In this document: in pieces, positions 10,595 to 19,629 of the stretch
Position numbering within the stretch: position 1 is the first letter of the stretch
Layout of the letters: every line of letters starts with the position of its first letter
Assembly: GCF_000607165.1 (NCBI RefSeq)
Contig: NZ_JFZG01000006.1
Span: forward strand, 1-64,000
Direction: 5' to 3'
DNA: 64,000 bases
DNA from: Ralstonia pickettii
GTDB taxonomy: Bacteria; Pseudomonadota; Gammaproteobacteria; Burkholderiales; Burkholderiaceae
Notes under the pieces: model-generated
The model's database searches: none
Told to the model about the DNA's origin: nothing
What the model saw: the letters and a program-made list of their open reading frames with translations, nothing else
Made by a program: the position numbers and the translations under genes

Positions 10595-10608
10595 TTGATA
10601 TGGACCAA
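10595..10608. promoter_or_regulatory. FNR-like box between the TauE-like gene and fnr
   Basis: TTGATATGGACCAA matches the FNR consensus TTGAT-N4-ATCAA with one mismatch. It is 15 bases upstream of the TauE-like start and 152 bases upstream of fnr. Its closeness to the TauE-like start codon does not fit class II activation of that gene. Repression, or control of fnr from a distance, is possible. Confidence 0.5.
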
Positions 10609-10760
10609 GGTTTTCGTTTTACTGTTGCGAACTAAGCGTAATCGACGCCTTTTGCCGCATCGGAAATGTCCGAGGACAAGAAGGTCGCCGTTATAATAAG
10701 CTGCAGCAGCATCACAAGAATTACTCATTTCACTTTCCCGAAATTCAGTCGCCCCCACCC

Positions 10761-11489
10761 GTGCTCACTCGAATCGCACTTACCGATCAAGCCTCGCGTT
10801 GCTCCACCTGCGTACTAGGGCAAATCTGCCTGCCGGTGGGAATGAACTCGGACGACGTGCGCAAGATGGACGATTTGGTCAGCGAGCGCATCCGCATTAA
10901 GAAGGGGCAATCGCTCTATTCCTTGGGCGAGCCGCTGGAAGCGGTTTATGGCATTCGTTTCGGCACGCTCAAAACCCATCTGACGCTTGAAGACGGTCGA
11001 CACCAGATCACGGGGTTCCACCTGCCGGGTGAAATCGTCGGGCTCGATGGCATTGGCGACATGCGCCACGTGTCGGACGCCACCGCGCTCGAAGATACCG
11101 AAGTCTGCGTGGTGCGCTACGACGAGTTGCAGCACCTTTCGCGCCGGCTGCCTTCGCTGCAGCATCAGTTCCTGCGCATCATGAGCAAGGAGATTTCGCA
11201 GGATCATCTGATGCTGCTCACGCTGGGCTCCATGCGTGCGGAGGAGCGTCTCGCAGCGTTCCTACTAAACCTCTCGAAGCGTTCGGCCCAGCGTGGATAT
11301 TCGTCGACCGAGTTTGTCCTGCGGATGAGCCGCGAAGAACTCGGCAGCTATCTTGGTCTGAAGCTCGAAACGGTCAGCCGCCTGTTCTCGCGCTTTGCCG
11401 AAGCGGGTCTCATCCAGATCCGCCAACGCCACGTCAAGCTGATCGACCTGGCCGGCCTGCGCCAGGTCATGAGCGGTCAGGCGGCCTAA
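10761..11489 (+). CDS. fnr: FNR/ANR-type oxygen-sensing transcription regulator
   Basis: CRP-family regulator that binds an oxygen-labile [4Fe-4S] cluster and activates genes for low-oxygen respiration. The 242-residue protein has three N-terminal cysteines (C14, C17, C23; CSTCVLGQIC) plus a central cysteine near residue 117 ('TEVCVV'), a cyclic-nucleotide-binding-type beta roll, a dimerisation helix, and a C-terminal helix-turn-helix with the FNR recognition pattern E-x2-S-R ('LETVSRLF'). The start is GTG at 10761, chosen because it keeps the cysteine cluster in the usual place; no strong ribosome-binding site precedes it. FNR boxes at the neighbouring cco promoters make this the likely direct regulator of the locus. 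Confidence 0.95.
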   Translation: MLTRIALTDQASRCSTCVLGQICLPVGMNSDDVRKMDDLVSERIRIKKGQSLYSLGEPLEAVYGIRFGTLKTHLTLEDGRHQITGFHLPGEIVGLDGIGDMRHVSDATALEDTEVCVVRYDELQHLSRRLPSLQHQFLRIMSKEISQDHLMLLTLGSMRAEERLAAFLLNLSKRSAQRGYSSTEFVLRMSREELGSYLGLKLETVSRLFSRFAEAGLIQIRQRHVKLIDLAGLRQVMSGQAA

Positions 11490-11505
11490 GCTGCCCTCCA
11501 TGGCG

Positions 11506-11523
11506 CCCGCTCAGACGAGCGGG
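11506..11523. repeat. Inverted repeat at the fnr / small membrane gene 3' junction
   Basis: CCCGCTC and GAGCGGG form a 7-bp stem with the loop AGAC, overlapping the stop codon of the converging 84-residue gene. No T-run follows on either strand, so termination by this hairpin alone is doubtful. Confidence 0.4.
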
Positions 11524-11765
11524 TGTTCATGCGCTTCCAGCTTGCCAATGCCCGGTGACACATAGAGCGTCAGCGCGCTCGACAATCCGCACAACAACCA
11601 GAACACAAAGAACGACACGGTGTAGACCGCTTGGGCCGACACCGTGATCTGCTCGCCGAAAAAACGCAGGTCTGCGGGGTCGACCACCGCGAAGACCACC
11701 AGCTCAGCCAGCGCGGCCGACAGAAATGCCGGCCACAGAATCCACATCAGCAGTCGACGCTTCAT
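11511..11765 (-). CDS. Small two-helix membrane protein of the cco cluster
   Basis: An 84-residue protein with two hydrophobic helices (about 7-28 and 46-70) and a short soluble tail. I do not recognise a named family. Its ATG overlaps the stop of the FixH-like gene (ATGA), so it is translated with that gene and probably belongs to cbb3 oxidase assembly. It is the last gene of the ccoN-to-FixH series and converges on fnr with 21 bp between stops. Confidence 0.75.
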   Translation of the reverse strand: MKRRLLMWILWPAFLSAALAELVVFAVVDPADLRFFGEQITVSAQAVYTVSFFVFWLLCGLSSALTLYVSPGIGKLEAHEHPLV

Positions 11766-11989
11766 CGGGCCTCCGTGTGAATGGCATGCGCCGGCGTCAC
11801 GACCGTCTTTTCAACGACCAAACCGCGCCGCACGACGTTGTCATGAATAACAGCGTCGGGATGCGACACCGCCAGCCAGATTGTGACGCCGCAGCCGACC
11901 ATGGCGACGAACGGCCCTGCCATCAGCAGCCACGGCCAGGGCTCGCGCCACCAAGGACGGGCCTGTGCGGAAGATTGCGTTGCGTGCAT
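11762..11989 (-). CDS. FixH-like protein (short form)
   Basis: A 75-residue protein with one membrane helix ('LLMAGPFVAMVGCGVTIWLAV', about 24-44) followed by 'HPDAVIHDNVVRRGL', which resembles the start of the FixH periplasmic domain. Classical FixH/CcoH is about 150-170 residues and helps cbb3 oxidase assembly. Here the C-terminal half is absent. The start at 11989 has a strong AGGAGG site; a longer frame to 12016 would overlap the end of ccoG. It follows ccoG directly, the usual fixGH order. Confidence 0.75.
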   Translation of the reverse strand: MHATQSSAQARPWWREPWPWLLMAGPFVAMVGCGVTIWLAVSHPDAVIHDNVVRRGLVVEKTVVTPAHAIHTEAR

Positions 11990-12015
11990 CGTTGCCTCCT
12001 GTTGGGGATGCCGCA

Positions 12016-13479
12016 TCAGCGCGGCACGATGAAGCTCGACGGTTCGCGCAGTACGAGGCTGTCGCTACCGCTGTCTGCATGGATGACGAAACGGATTTTG
12101 TGCGAGCCGGGGGCGGCATCGTCGGCCGGCCGGCGTACGCGCACTGGCAGCAGCCGGTTAGCCGCCGGCGGCAGTTCCAATGTGGTCGACTCGCCGCGAC
12201 CGCCCTCCACGTCCAGTTCCGGCATGCCCTCTGCAGTGATGGTCACGCGCATGGGGTGCTCGGAGGCGTTCATCAGTTGCAGGCGATAAACGTTCTCGAT
12301 CTTGCCGCCGTCCACTTCACGCGCCAGTGCCCCACGATCACGAATGACGTCAACCTTGAGTGGCTGCCGCATGGCCAACGCCACGATGAACCCGGTGAAG
12401 AGCACCAGCATGATCCCGGTATAGATCAGCACACGCGGACGCAGCAGATGTCGCCGGGCTTCCTTCGGGCTGAGCCGATCAAGCATCGCGCGTTCTGACG
12501 TGTAGCGAATCAGACCGCGCGGGTAGCGCATCTTGTCCATGACCTGGTCACAGGCGTCAATGCAAGCACCGCAACCGATGCATTCGTATTGCAGCCCTTG
12601 ACGGATGTCGATGCCGGTCGGGCACACCTGCACGCAGATGCTGCAGTCGACGCAAGCACCCAGACCCTGAGCTTCGAAATCGGCGTTGCGCGAACGGCTG
12701 CCGCGCGGCTCGCCGCGCTGGGTGTCGTAAGTCACAACATAGGTATCGGGATCGACCATCACGCTCTGGAAACGAGCGTAGGGACACATGTACCGACAGA
12801 CTTGCTCGCGCATGAAACCGGCGTTGCCCCACGTCGCAAATGCGTAGAACAGCATCCAGAATGTCTGCCAAGGACCGAGCGACAGCGTCCAGGTCTCCAT
12901 GCCCAGATCGCGGATTGGCGTGAAGAAGCCCACAAAGGTGAAGCCTGTCCACAGGGCGATGAGGATCCAAGCCGAATGCTTTGCGGCCTTCAGGCGGAAT
13001 TTGCGCAGACTCCAACGCTCACCGTCGAGGCGGATGCGCGCGAAGCGATCTCCTTCGATGTGCCGCTCGATCCACATGAAAATCTCGGTGTAGACCGTCT
13101 GCGGACAGGCATAGCCGCAAAAGAGCCGCCCCGCCACCGCCGTAAATAGAAACAGCGCCAGCGCCGACAGCACCAGCAGCAACGTCAGATAGATGACATC
13201 CTGCGGCCACAACACGAGGCCAAAGAGGTAGAACTTGCGTGCGCCCAGGTCGAACAGCACTGCTTGGCGACCGTTCCACTGGAACCACGGCAAGCCATAA
13301 AAGATGGCTTGCGTGGCCAGCACCAGCCAGACGCGCCAACGCGCAAAGGCGCCGGTCACGGCGCGTGGATAAATCTTGCGCCGGACCTCATAGAGCATCT
13401 GCTCGGTGGGTGCGTCTTCGGCGCCCGCCGCCGCAGTGGCGGGCGTCATCGGGCGCCAGGCTGGTTCTTTGTCGCTCAT
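12016..13479 (-). CDS. ccoG: cbb3 oxidase accessory protein CcoG (FixG)
   Basis: Membrane-bound iron-sulfur protein involved in cbb3 oxidase biogenesis, shown in other bacteria to reduce Cu(II) to Cu(I). The 487-residue product has several N-terminal transmembrane segments, a 'CGYACPQTVYTE' motif, and two ferredoxin-type clusters (CVDCSICVQVCPTGI and CIGCGACIDACD, about 290-330). An Ig-like C-terminal domain (about 375-487) follows one more helix. Its ATG overlaps the ccoP stop (ATGA). Confidence 0.96.
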   Translation of the reverse strand: MSDKEPAWRPMTPATAAAGAEDAPTEQMLYEVRRKIYPRAVTGAFARWRVWLVLATQAIFYGLPWFQWNGRQAVLFDLGARKFYLFGLVLWPQDVIYLTLLLVLSALALFLFTAVAGRLFCGYACPQTVYTEIFMWIERHIEGDRFARIRLDGERWSLRKFRLKAAKHSAWILIALWTGFTFVGFFTPIRDLGMETWTLSLGPWQTFWMLFYAFATWGNAGFMREQVCRYMCPYARFQSVMVDPDTYVVTYDTQRGEPRGSRSRNADFEAQGLGACVDCSICVQVCPTGIDIRQGLQYECIGCGACIDACDQVMDKMRYPRGLIRYTSERAMLDRLSPKEARRHLLRPRVLIYTGIMLVLFTGFIVALAMRQPLKVDVIRDRGALAREVDGGKIENVYRLQLMNASEHPMRVTITAEGMPELDVEGGRGESTTLELPPAANRLLPVRVRRPADDAAPGSHKIRFVIHADSGSDSLVLREPSSFIVPR

Positions 13480-14399
13480 TGCGCGTGACTCGTATTGCTA
13501 TTCGACAGACCCCATACATAGGCCGCCAGCATGCGGATCTTCTCCGGCGAGAGCAGGTTCTCGTGCGCCGGCATCGTGTTGTCACGACCCTTGAGAATGG
13601 TCTCGACGATGGTTGCTTCCGAACTGCCGTACAGCCAGACGCGGTCGGTCAGGTTAGGTGCGCCAAGTGTCTGATTGCCCTTGCCGCTTGCCGTGTGGCA
13701 GGCCGCGCAGACCGACTTGAACGTCGGTTCACCACGCGCTGCCTTGATCGGGTCGTAAGACAGGCCCGACAGCGAGCGCACGTAGTTGGCCACGTTGACA
13801 GCCTGGTTGCCATCCACCACAGCAGCCAGCGATGGCATGACACCGTGACGCCCCTTGGTGATGGTGGTCAGGATCGTCTCGGGCTCGCCGCCGTACAGCC
13901 AGTCGCTGTCGGTCAGGTTCGGGAAGCCCTTCGAGCCGCCGGCGTCGGAGCCGTGGCACTGCGCGCAGTTGTTCAGGAACAGGCGCTGGCCGATCTCATG
14001 GGCCTGCGGGTCGGCGGCGATCTGCTTGATGTCCATGCTGGCATAACGCTCATAGACCGGACGGACCTGTGCATCGGCTGCAGCGCGCTGCGCGGCCAAT
14101 TCGCCCCGTGTCGAGAAACCGAGGGCGCCGCCGTATGAACCCAACCCCGGGTAGAGGATCAGGTACCCCAACGCAAAGATGCACGACAGCAGGAACATCC
14201 ACATCCACCAGCGTGGCAGCGGGTTGTTCAGTTCGCGCAGGTCGCCGTCCCATACATGGCCGGTGTCCTCGCCCGCGCTATGACCGGGCGCAATCTGAAT
14301 GCGCCTCTGCGAAAACAGCAACCAGACACACCACACGATGCCAACCAAGGCGATCGCTGCGATGTAATACCCCCAGAACTCCGAAATGAAGTCGCTCAT
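13476..14399 (-). CDS. ccoP: cbb3-type cytochrome c oxidase subunit III (dihaem cytochrome c)
   Basis: Membrane-anchored periplasmic dihaem cytochrome that passes electrons to CcoN. The 307-residue product has two N-terminal transmembrane helices (about 8-30 and 62-80) and two haem c motifs, CAQCH (about 143-147) and CAACH (about 231-235). The segment 'GGEPETILTTITKGRHGVMPS' before the second domain is typical of CcoP. It is coupled to ccoG by overlap and follows ccoQ by 12 bp. Confidence 0.97.
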   Translation of the reverse strand: MSDFISEFWGYYIAAIALVGIVWCVWLLFSQRRIQIAPGHSAGEDTGHVWDGDLRELNNPLPRWWMWMFLLSCIFALGYLILYPGLGSYGGALGFSTRGELAAQRAAADAQVRPVYERYASMDIKQIAADPQAHEIGQRLFLNNCAQCHGSDAGGSKGFPNLTDSDWLYGGEPETILTTITKGRHGVMPSLAAVVDGNQAVNVANYVRSLSGLSYDPIKAARGEPTFKSVCAACHTASGKGNQTLGAPNLTDRVWLYGSSEATIVETILKGRDNTMPAHENLLSPEKIRMLAAYVWGLSNSNTSHAQ

Positions 14400-14411
14400 G
14401 ATTCTGTGTCC

Positions 14412-14594
14412 TTATTGATGCGGGCGCGACGCGTCTGCGCGCGCACCGGCGACCTCGGCCTCATCGGGCAGCAGGAACGGCAGCATGGCCGATTCCGCAT
14501 TCGCAGCGCGGCGATGCGCGGAGAATGCCCACCAGGTAATGCAGACGAACAACACGAGGAAGACGGCAGTCGCAATTGCACTCAGCATGGCCAT
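14412..14594 (-). CDS. ccoQ: cbb3-type oxidase component CcoQ (FixQ)
   Basis: A 60-residue single-helix protein (hydrophobic segment about 6-24, then 'WWAFSAHRRA'). CcoQ stabilises the oxidase complex. It lies between ccoO (3 bp away) and ccoP. An overlapping frame on the same strand is not coding. The name rests on size, topology and position. Confidence 0.9.
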   Translation of the reverse strand: MAMLSAIATAVFLVLFVCITWWAFSAHRRAANAESAMLPFLLPDEAEVAGARADASRPHQ

Positions 14595-14597
14595 GGC

Positions 14598-15281
14598 TTA
14601 CTCCTTGGCTGCAACGGTGGCAGGCGCAGCAGCCGGAGCGACAGCCACGTCCCGGACGTTACGCAGCTCCACGCCAAGGCCTTGCAGATAGGCGACCACG
14701 GCGTCTTCTTCCGTTTTGCCTGCGAGTTGCTCGCGCGCCCCGGCAATCTGGGCATCCGTGTACGGAACACCCAGCTGACGCAGGACATGCATCTTCTTTT
14801 CGATGTCACTGTTGTCCAGCGGCGTCTTCGAGAGCCACGCATATGACGGCATGTTCGACTCAGGCACCACTTCACGCGGATCACGCAGGTGGATGCGATG
14901 CCAGTCGTCCGAATAGCGCTGCCCAACGCGCGCCAGATCCGGGCCCGTGCGCTTGGAACCCCACAGGAACGGGTGATCGAACACCGACTCGCCAGCCAGC
15001 GAATAGTGGCCGTAGCGTTCGGTCTCAGCGCGAAGCGTACGCACTTGCTGAGAGTGGCAGCCAACGCAGCCTTCGCGGATGTAGATATCGCGCCCCGCCA
15101 GCCGCAGCGGTGAATACGGGGCGATGCCCTTGACCGGTTCAGTGGTCGAATGCTGGAAGAACAGCGGCAAGATCTGCACCAGGCCGGCAATGCTGACGAC
15201 GACGAGCGTCATCACGATCAGCAAGCCGATGTTCTTTTCCAGCGTCTCGTGCGAGAAAAACTTGTTGGATTGATTGCTCAT
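14598..15281 (-). CDS. ccoO: cbb3-type cytochrome c oxidase subunit II (monohaem cytochrome c)
   Basis: Membrane-anchored monohaem cytochrome c. The 227-residue product has one N-terminal helix (about 18-40) and the haem motif [10 protein letters not shown] at about residue 71. The start at 15281 is set by the GGAGGGGA site directly upstream; a 20-codon extension would run into the end of ccoN. A C-terminal Ala-rich stretch follows the cytochrome fold. Confidence 0.97.
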   Translation of the reverse strand: MSNQSNKFFSHETLEKNIGLLIVMTLVVVSIAGLVQILPLFFQHSTTEPVKGIAPYSPLRLAGRDIYIREGCVGCHSQQVRTLRAETERYGHYSLAGESVFDHPFLWGSKRTGPDLARVGQRYSDDWHRIHLRDPREVVPESNMPSYAWLSKTPLDNSDIEKKMHVLRQLGVPYTDAQIAGAREQLAGKTEEDAVVAYLQGLGVELRNVRDVAVAPAAAPATVAAKE

Positions 15282-15291
15282 GTTCCCCTCC

Positions 15292-16749
15292 TCACTGAGC
15301 CGCGACCATCGGGGTCTGGGCCGATTGAGGAATCGGTGCATCGATTGCCTTGCTGCCCTGGATGGTCTTGAACACGTTGAATGCCATCAGCAGCATGCCG
15401 CCCAGGAAGCACAGGCCGCCAGCCAAACGAATCAGGTAGAACGGGTACGTTGCCTTCACCGCTTCGACAAAGCTGTAGGTCAGCGTGCCGTCAGCCTCGG
15501 TGGCGCGCCACATCAGGCCCTGCATCACGCCGGCTACCCACATGGCAGCGATGTAGAGCACCACGCCGATGGTCGCCACCCAGAAGTGGACCTCGATCAG
15601 GCGCGTGCTGTACATCTTCTGCTGGCCGAAGAGGCGCGGGATCATGTAGTACATCGAGCCGATAGTGATCATTGCCACCCAGCCCAGGGCGCCGGAGTGC
15701 ACGTGGCCGATCGTCCAGTCGGTGTAGTGCGACAGCGCATTCACGGTCTTGATGGACATCATCGAGCCCTCGAACGTCGCCATGCCGTAGAACGACAGTG
15801 CCACCACGAGGAACTTCAGGATCGGATCGGTGCGCAGTTTGTGCCAGGCACCCGAGAGGGTCATGATCCCGTTGATCATGCCGCCCCACGATGGGGCCAG
15901 CAGAATGAGCGAGAACACCATGCCCAGCGACTGCGCCCAGTCGGGCAGCGACGTGTACTGGAGGTGGTGCGGACCCGCCCACATGTAGGTGAAATTCAGC
16001 GCCCAGAAGTGGACGATCGAGAGGCGATACGAATAGATCGGACGCTCGGCCTGCTTGGGCACGAAGTAATACATCATGCCCAGGAAGCTGGTGGTCAGGA
16101 AGAAGCCCACTGCGTTGTGGCCGTACCACCATTGCACCATCGCATCCTGCACGCCGGCATAAGCCGAGTACGACTTCCACATCGACACCGGCAACTCAGC
16201 GTTGTTGACGATGTGCAGCAGCGCAATCGTGATGATGTAGGCGCCGAAGAACCAGTTGGCCACGTAGATGTGCCGGGTCTTGCGCTTGACGATTGTGCCA
16301 AAGAACACGATCGCGTAGGCCACCCACACCACGGTGATCAGGATGTCGATCGGCCATTCGAGTTCGGCGTATTCCTTCGAGCTTGTGTAGCCCAGCGGCA
16401 GGGTGATGGCGGCTGCCACGATCACTGCCTGCCAGCCCCAGAACGTGAAGGCGGCGAGCTTGTCGGAAAGCAGGCGCACCTGGCAGGTACGCTGCACGAT
16501 GTAGTAAGACGTCGCAAACAGAGCGCTGCCGCCAAACGCAAAGATGACGGCATTCGTGTGCAGAGGACGCAGCCGACCATAGGTCAGCCAAGGCACCCCG
16601 AAATTCAGTTGCGGCCAGATCAACTGGGCCGCGATCAGCGCACCGACCGCCATACCGACGATGCCCCAGACGATCGTCATGATCGAGAACTGGCGAACAA
16701 CGCGGTAATTGAAGGTCTGGGTGGGCTGCAACGCGCTGGACGATTGCAT
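15292..16749 (-). CDS. ccoN: cbb3-type cytochrome c oxidase subunit I
   Basis: Catalytic haem-copper subunit that reduces oxygen to water with high affinity and pumps protons. The 485-residue product has about twelve transmembrane helices and the expected histidine ligands, for example in '[10 protein letters not shown]', 'WYGHNAVGF', '[10 protein letters not shown]' and '[14 protein letters not shown]'. The start at 16749 follows a GGGGAG site; an ATG 12 codons upstream lies close to the predicted transcription start. An FNR box centred 41.5 bp before that start suggests anaerobic/microaerobic induction of ccoNOQP-GH. Confidence 0.97.
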   Translation of the reverse strand: MQSSSALQPTQTFNYRVVRQFSIMTIVWGIVGMAVGALIAAQLIWPQLNFGVPWLTYGRLRPLHTNAVIFAFGGSALFATSYYIVQRTCQVRLLSDKLAAFTFWGWQAVIVAAAITLPLGYTSSKEYAELEWPIDILITVVWVAYAIVFFGTIVKRKTRHIYVANWFFGAYIITIALLHIVNNAELPVSMWKSYSAYAGVQDAMVQWWYGHNAVGFFLTTSFLGMMYYFVPKQAERPIYSYRLSIVHFWALNFTYMWAGPHHLQYTSLPDWAQSLGMVFSLILLAPSWGGMINGIMTLSGAWHKLRTDPILKFLVVALSFYGMATFEGSMMSIKTVNALSHYTDWTIGHVHSGALGWVAMITIGSMYYMIPRLFGQQKMYSTRLIEVHFWVATIGVVLYIAAMWVAGVMQGLMWRATEADGTLTYSFVEAVKATYPFYLIRLAGGLCFLGGMLLMAFNVFKTIQGSKAIDAPIPQSAQTPMVAAQ

Positions 16750-16783
16750 GCTTGCTCCCCGAGAGTGTTGGTTTGATAGGGTC

Positions 16784-16825
16784 ATGTTAAGAATGGGGCG
16801 ACATTCGAGTCTTGATGTGCGTCAA
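16784..16825 (-). promoter_or_regulatory. FNR class II promoter of ccoNOQP
   Basis: TTGATGTGCGTCAA (16812-16825) matches TTGAT-N4-ATCAA with one mismatch. A TAACAT -10 hexamer on the minus strand is at plus 16784-16789. The box centre is 41.5 bp from the predicted start near 16777, the class II activation geometry. The promoter lies between ccoS and ccoN, giving about 28 nt of leader before ccoN. Confidence 0.8.
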
Positions 16826-16844
16826 GGCACCCCAGCCAACGTGG

Positions 16845-17024
16845 TCAAGTAGTTCCGTCCCGCGACATTGCGTCACGCGCCGGGGTATCAGGGTCCAGCA
16901 GAATCGATTCAGCAGGCGCCTTGAGATCGTCGTACTGGCCCGAGCCGACGGCCCACCACAGCACCCCGACAATCGCCACCACCAACATCAGCGACAGCGG
17001 AATCAGCAGGAATAGCGTTTCCAT
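16845..17024 (-). CDS. ccoS: cbb3 oxidase maturation protein CcoS
   Basis: Small single-helix protein required in other bacteria for cofactor insertion into cbb3 oxidase. I translated this 59-residue frame from the sequence: it begins METLFLLIPLSLM, has one membrane helix (about 4-26), then 'SGQYDDLKAPAESILLD', a recognisable CcoS pattern. AAGGAG precedes the ATG at good spacing, and the gene begins 9 bp after the ccoI stop, the usual ccoIS arrangement. Confidence 0.92.
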   Translation of the reverse strand: METLFLLIPLSLMLVVAIVGVLWWAVGSGQYDDLKAPAESILLDPDTPARDAMSRDGTT

Positions 17025-17033
17025 TTCGGCTCC

Positions 17034-19577
17034 TTAAGCGGCGCGCGACAAACGCCACGCATTGAGCGCCACCAGCAACGACGACACCGACATGCCGATG
17101 CCCGCCACCAGCGGCGACAACCACCCCAGCGTGGCGAGCGGAATGCAGATCGCGTTGTAGGCGAAAGCCCAGCCGAGGTTCTGGCGCACCACGCGCAACG
17201 TGCGACGGCCAATCGACACGGCCTCGCTAATGGCAAACAGGCGAGGCTCGGTGAGGATGGCATCCGCGCCGGCCTGGGCCAGCGGCGCACCCGACCCAAT
17301 GGCAATGGAGACCTGCGCCTGCGCGAGCAACGGCGCATCGTTGATGCCGTCGCCGACGGCCAGCACGCGGGCGCCGTCTGCCTGCAGCTTGCGCACGTAG
17401 GCACGCTTGTCTTCGGGGCTGGCGCCGCCCACGGCGCGGTCGATGCCAAGGCGGTTGGCCCACCAGTGCACAGTCTCAGGCGCATCGCCAGAAACGAGAT
17501 GCAAGCGCAATCCTTGTGCGCGCAACGCACTCAGGCATGCAGGCGCATCGGCACGTGGCGTATCGGCCAGCGTGAAGCGCGCGAGCGGTTGACCATCGCG
17601 GCCGAGCCAGACCGACGTGCATGCGGCCGCTGGCGGCACCTCCTCCATCGGCGCTTCCGTGCCGTAACGAATGGAAGCAACCGGCTGATCTGCGTAGTGC
17701 GCGACCGCGAACGACTGCGTGCCAAGACGCACCAATTGGCTATCAGCCACGGCATACACGCCCTGCCCTGGCACGTTGGTCACGCGCCCCAACGTTGGCA
17801 ACGGCATTTCAGCGGAGGTGGCGGCGCGCAACGACTGGGCAATCGGATGATTCTCGGATTGCTCCATCGCGCATGCCAGTGCGAGGCAGTGCTCGGCATC
17901 CACGTCGGCGAAGGTCTCGATGCTCAGCAAGCGCAGACGCCCCTCGGTGAGCGTACCGGTCTTGTCGAGCAGCACGTCCGTCACGGCTGCCAGGCTCTCG
18001 ATGGCGTGGCCGCGCGTGACCAGCACACCGCGCCGTGCCAGGGCACCACTCGCCGCGGCCAGCGCAGACGGCGTAGCCAGCGACAACGCGCAGGGGCAAC
18101 TCACCACCAGCACCGCCACGGTGACGGCAAACATGCGTGTCGGATCGATCCACCACCACGCGATCGCCGTCAGCAGCGCCCAGCCGAGCAGCACTGCCAC
18201 AAAGCGCCCGGCCACACGATCGGCGAGTTCAGCCATGCGGGGCTTGTCTGTCAAGGCGCGTTCAAGCAGATCGACGATGGCGGCAAGGCGCGTCTGGGCG
18301 CCCACGCGGTTGACACGCACGCGAATGGCGCTGACGACGTTGTAGCTGCCCGCCAGCACGGTCGCGCCCACGTCACGCGGGCGCGGCACGCTTTCACCGG
18401 AGAGAAGCGATTCGTCGATCTCAGTGGTGCCGCGTTCAATGGTGCCGTCGGCGGGCAGAACTTCACCGGCGCGCACTTCCACGCAATCGCCTTGCTGCAA
18501 GGCTGCAACGGGGATGGTCTCGAGCACGCCGCTTTCGGCGTTGAAGCGCCGGCAAGTAGCCGGCAACTGATGCACCAACGCTTCGGCACCGGAAGCCGCA
18601 CTCTGCCGCGCACGCAGTTCGAGATAGCGCGCCGCCAGCAGGAAAGCGACGAACATCGTCACGGAATCGAAGTACGTCTCGCCATGACCGCGCAAGGTCG
18701 CCAGCACACTGGCAATGAACGCCGCGCCGACCCCCAGCGCCACGGGCACATCCATGCCGACGTGCGCATGCCGTACTTGCCGCCACGCATTGATGAAAAT
18801 GGGCCGCGCAGAAATCAACACCACCGGCACGGTCAGCATCAGGCTGGCCCACTGCATCAGGCGCGTCTGGCTCGCGGGGATATCGCTGCCGTGCAGATAC
18901 ACCGGCCACGCGTACATCATCACTTGCATCATCCCGAGCATCGCCAGTCCCAAGCGGATCAGCAGGCTGCGGCGTTCACGCGCTTCGGCAGTGCGGCGAG
19001 CGGATGGCTGGTCTGGCCACGCTTCGTAACCGACGTCGGCAATCGCGGCAAACACCGCAGACAGCCGCATCGCCCCAGCGTCTCCGACGATGCGCGCGCG
19101 TTCCGTGGCGTAATTGACAGTGGCTTCGCGCACGCCTGGCACTCGCGAGAGCGCGCGCTCGATCAGCCATACACACGCGGCGCAACGCATGCCGCTGATG
19201 GCAAGAGAAAGTTCTTCCGCGCCGTCAGCGCGTGTGCGTACGAAGCGCTCACGCATGACGGGCAGATCGTAGGTTGCCCAAACGGCTTCGGCTTCGGTGC
19301 GACGGTCACCTTCGATGGGCTTGGCGAAGGCGATTGGGCCATCATAGACGTGACCCATGCCGGAGGCGTGCAGCGTTTGCGCAACAGCCTGACAGCCGGC
19401 ACAGCAAAATTCCCGGGACTTGCCGCCGATCTCAGCGTGGACGGCGGTGTCGCCCTCCAGTGGCGACGCGCAGTGATAGCAAGTGATGTGCGACGCGCCT
19501 GCCCCGCTCGGGCCGATAGGCGAGCCTATGCCGTCAACCGGCGCGGTTGGATAGTTGGGGGCGAATATCGTCGTCAT
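17034..19577 (-). CDS. ccoI: Copper-translocating P-type ATPase CcoI (FixI)
   Basis: P1B-type ATPase that moves Cu across the inner membrane for the cbb3 CuB centre. The product (847 residues from this start) has an N-terminal Cys-rich segment (CYHC ... CCAGC), an HMA domain with GMRCAAC, the transmembrane CPC motif ('VSCPCALS'), the phosphorylation motif DKTGTLT, and GDGINDAP near the C terminus. The ATG at 19577 is chosen over one at 19601 because the perfect FNR box at 19616-19629 predicts transcription starting near 19581, downstream of 19601. That makes the mRNA almost leaderless. Confidence 0.94.
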   Translation of the reverse strand: MTTIFAPNYPTAPVDGIGSPIGPSGAGASHITCYHCASPLEGDTAVHAEIGGKSREFCCAGCQAVAQTLHASGMGHVYDGPIAFAKPIEGDRRTEAEAVWATYDLPVMRERFVRTRADGAEELSLAISGMRCAACVWLIERALSRVPGVREATVNYATERARIVGDAGAMRLSAVFAAIADVGYEAWPDQPSARRTAEARERRSLLIRLGLAMLGMMQVMMYAWPVYLHGSDIPASQTRLMQWASLMLTVPVVLISARPIFINAWRQVRHAHVGMDVPVALGVGAAFIASVLATLRGHGETYFDSVTMFVAFLLAARYLELRARQSAASGAEALVHQLPATCRRFNAESGVLETIPVAALQQGDCVEVRAGEVLPADGTIERGTTEIDESLLSGESVPRPRDVGATVLAGSYNVVSAIRVRVNRVGAQTRLAAIVDLLERALTDKPRMAELADRVAGRFVAVLLGWALLTAIAWWWIDPTRMFAVTVAVLVVSCPCALSLATPSALAAASGALARRGVLVTRGHAIESLAAVTDVLLDKTGTLTEGRLRLLSIETFADVDAEHCLALACAMEQSENHPIAQSLRAATSAEMPLPTLGRVTNVPGQGVYAVADSQLVRLGTQSFAVAHYADQPVASIRYGTEAPMEEVPPAAACTSVWLGRDGQPLARFTLADTPRADAPACLSALRAQGLRLHLVSGDAPETVHWWANRLGIDRAVGGASPEDKRAYVRKLQADGARVLAVGDGINDAPLLAQAQVSIAIGSGAPLAQAGADAILTEPRLFAISEAVSIGRRTLRVVRQNLGWAFAYNAICIPLATLGWLSPLVAGIGMSVSSLLVALNAWRLSRAA

Positions 19578-19587
19578 TATGGGGACG

Positions 19588-19629
19588 ATGCTAGCCAGCA
19601 TCCCCCGGCGCGCCCTTGATGCGCATCAA
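19588..19629 (-). promoter_or_regulatory. FNR class II promoter of ccoIS
   Basis: TTGATGCGCATCAA (19616-19629) is a perfect 14-bp FNR palindrome. A minus-strand TAGCAT hexamer (plus 19588-19593) sits where the -10 should be, predicting a start near 19581 with the box centred at -41.5. The promoter therefore drives ccoI-ccoS separately from ccoN. Confidence 0.82.

Noticed and set aside
10576-10758. A 60-residue minus-strand frame in the fnr upstream region
   Set aside because: It overlaps the start of the TauE-like gene and the FNR-like box, has no ribosome-binding site, and its composition is not protein-like.
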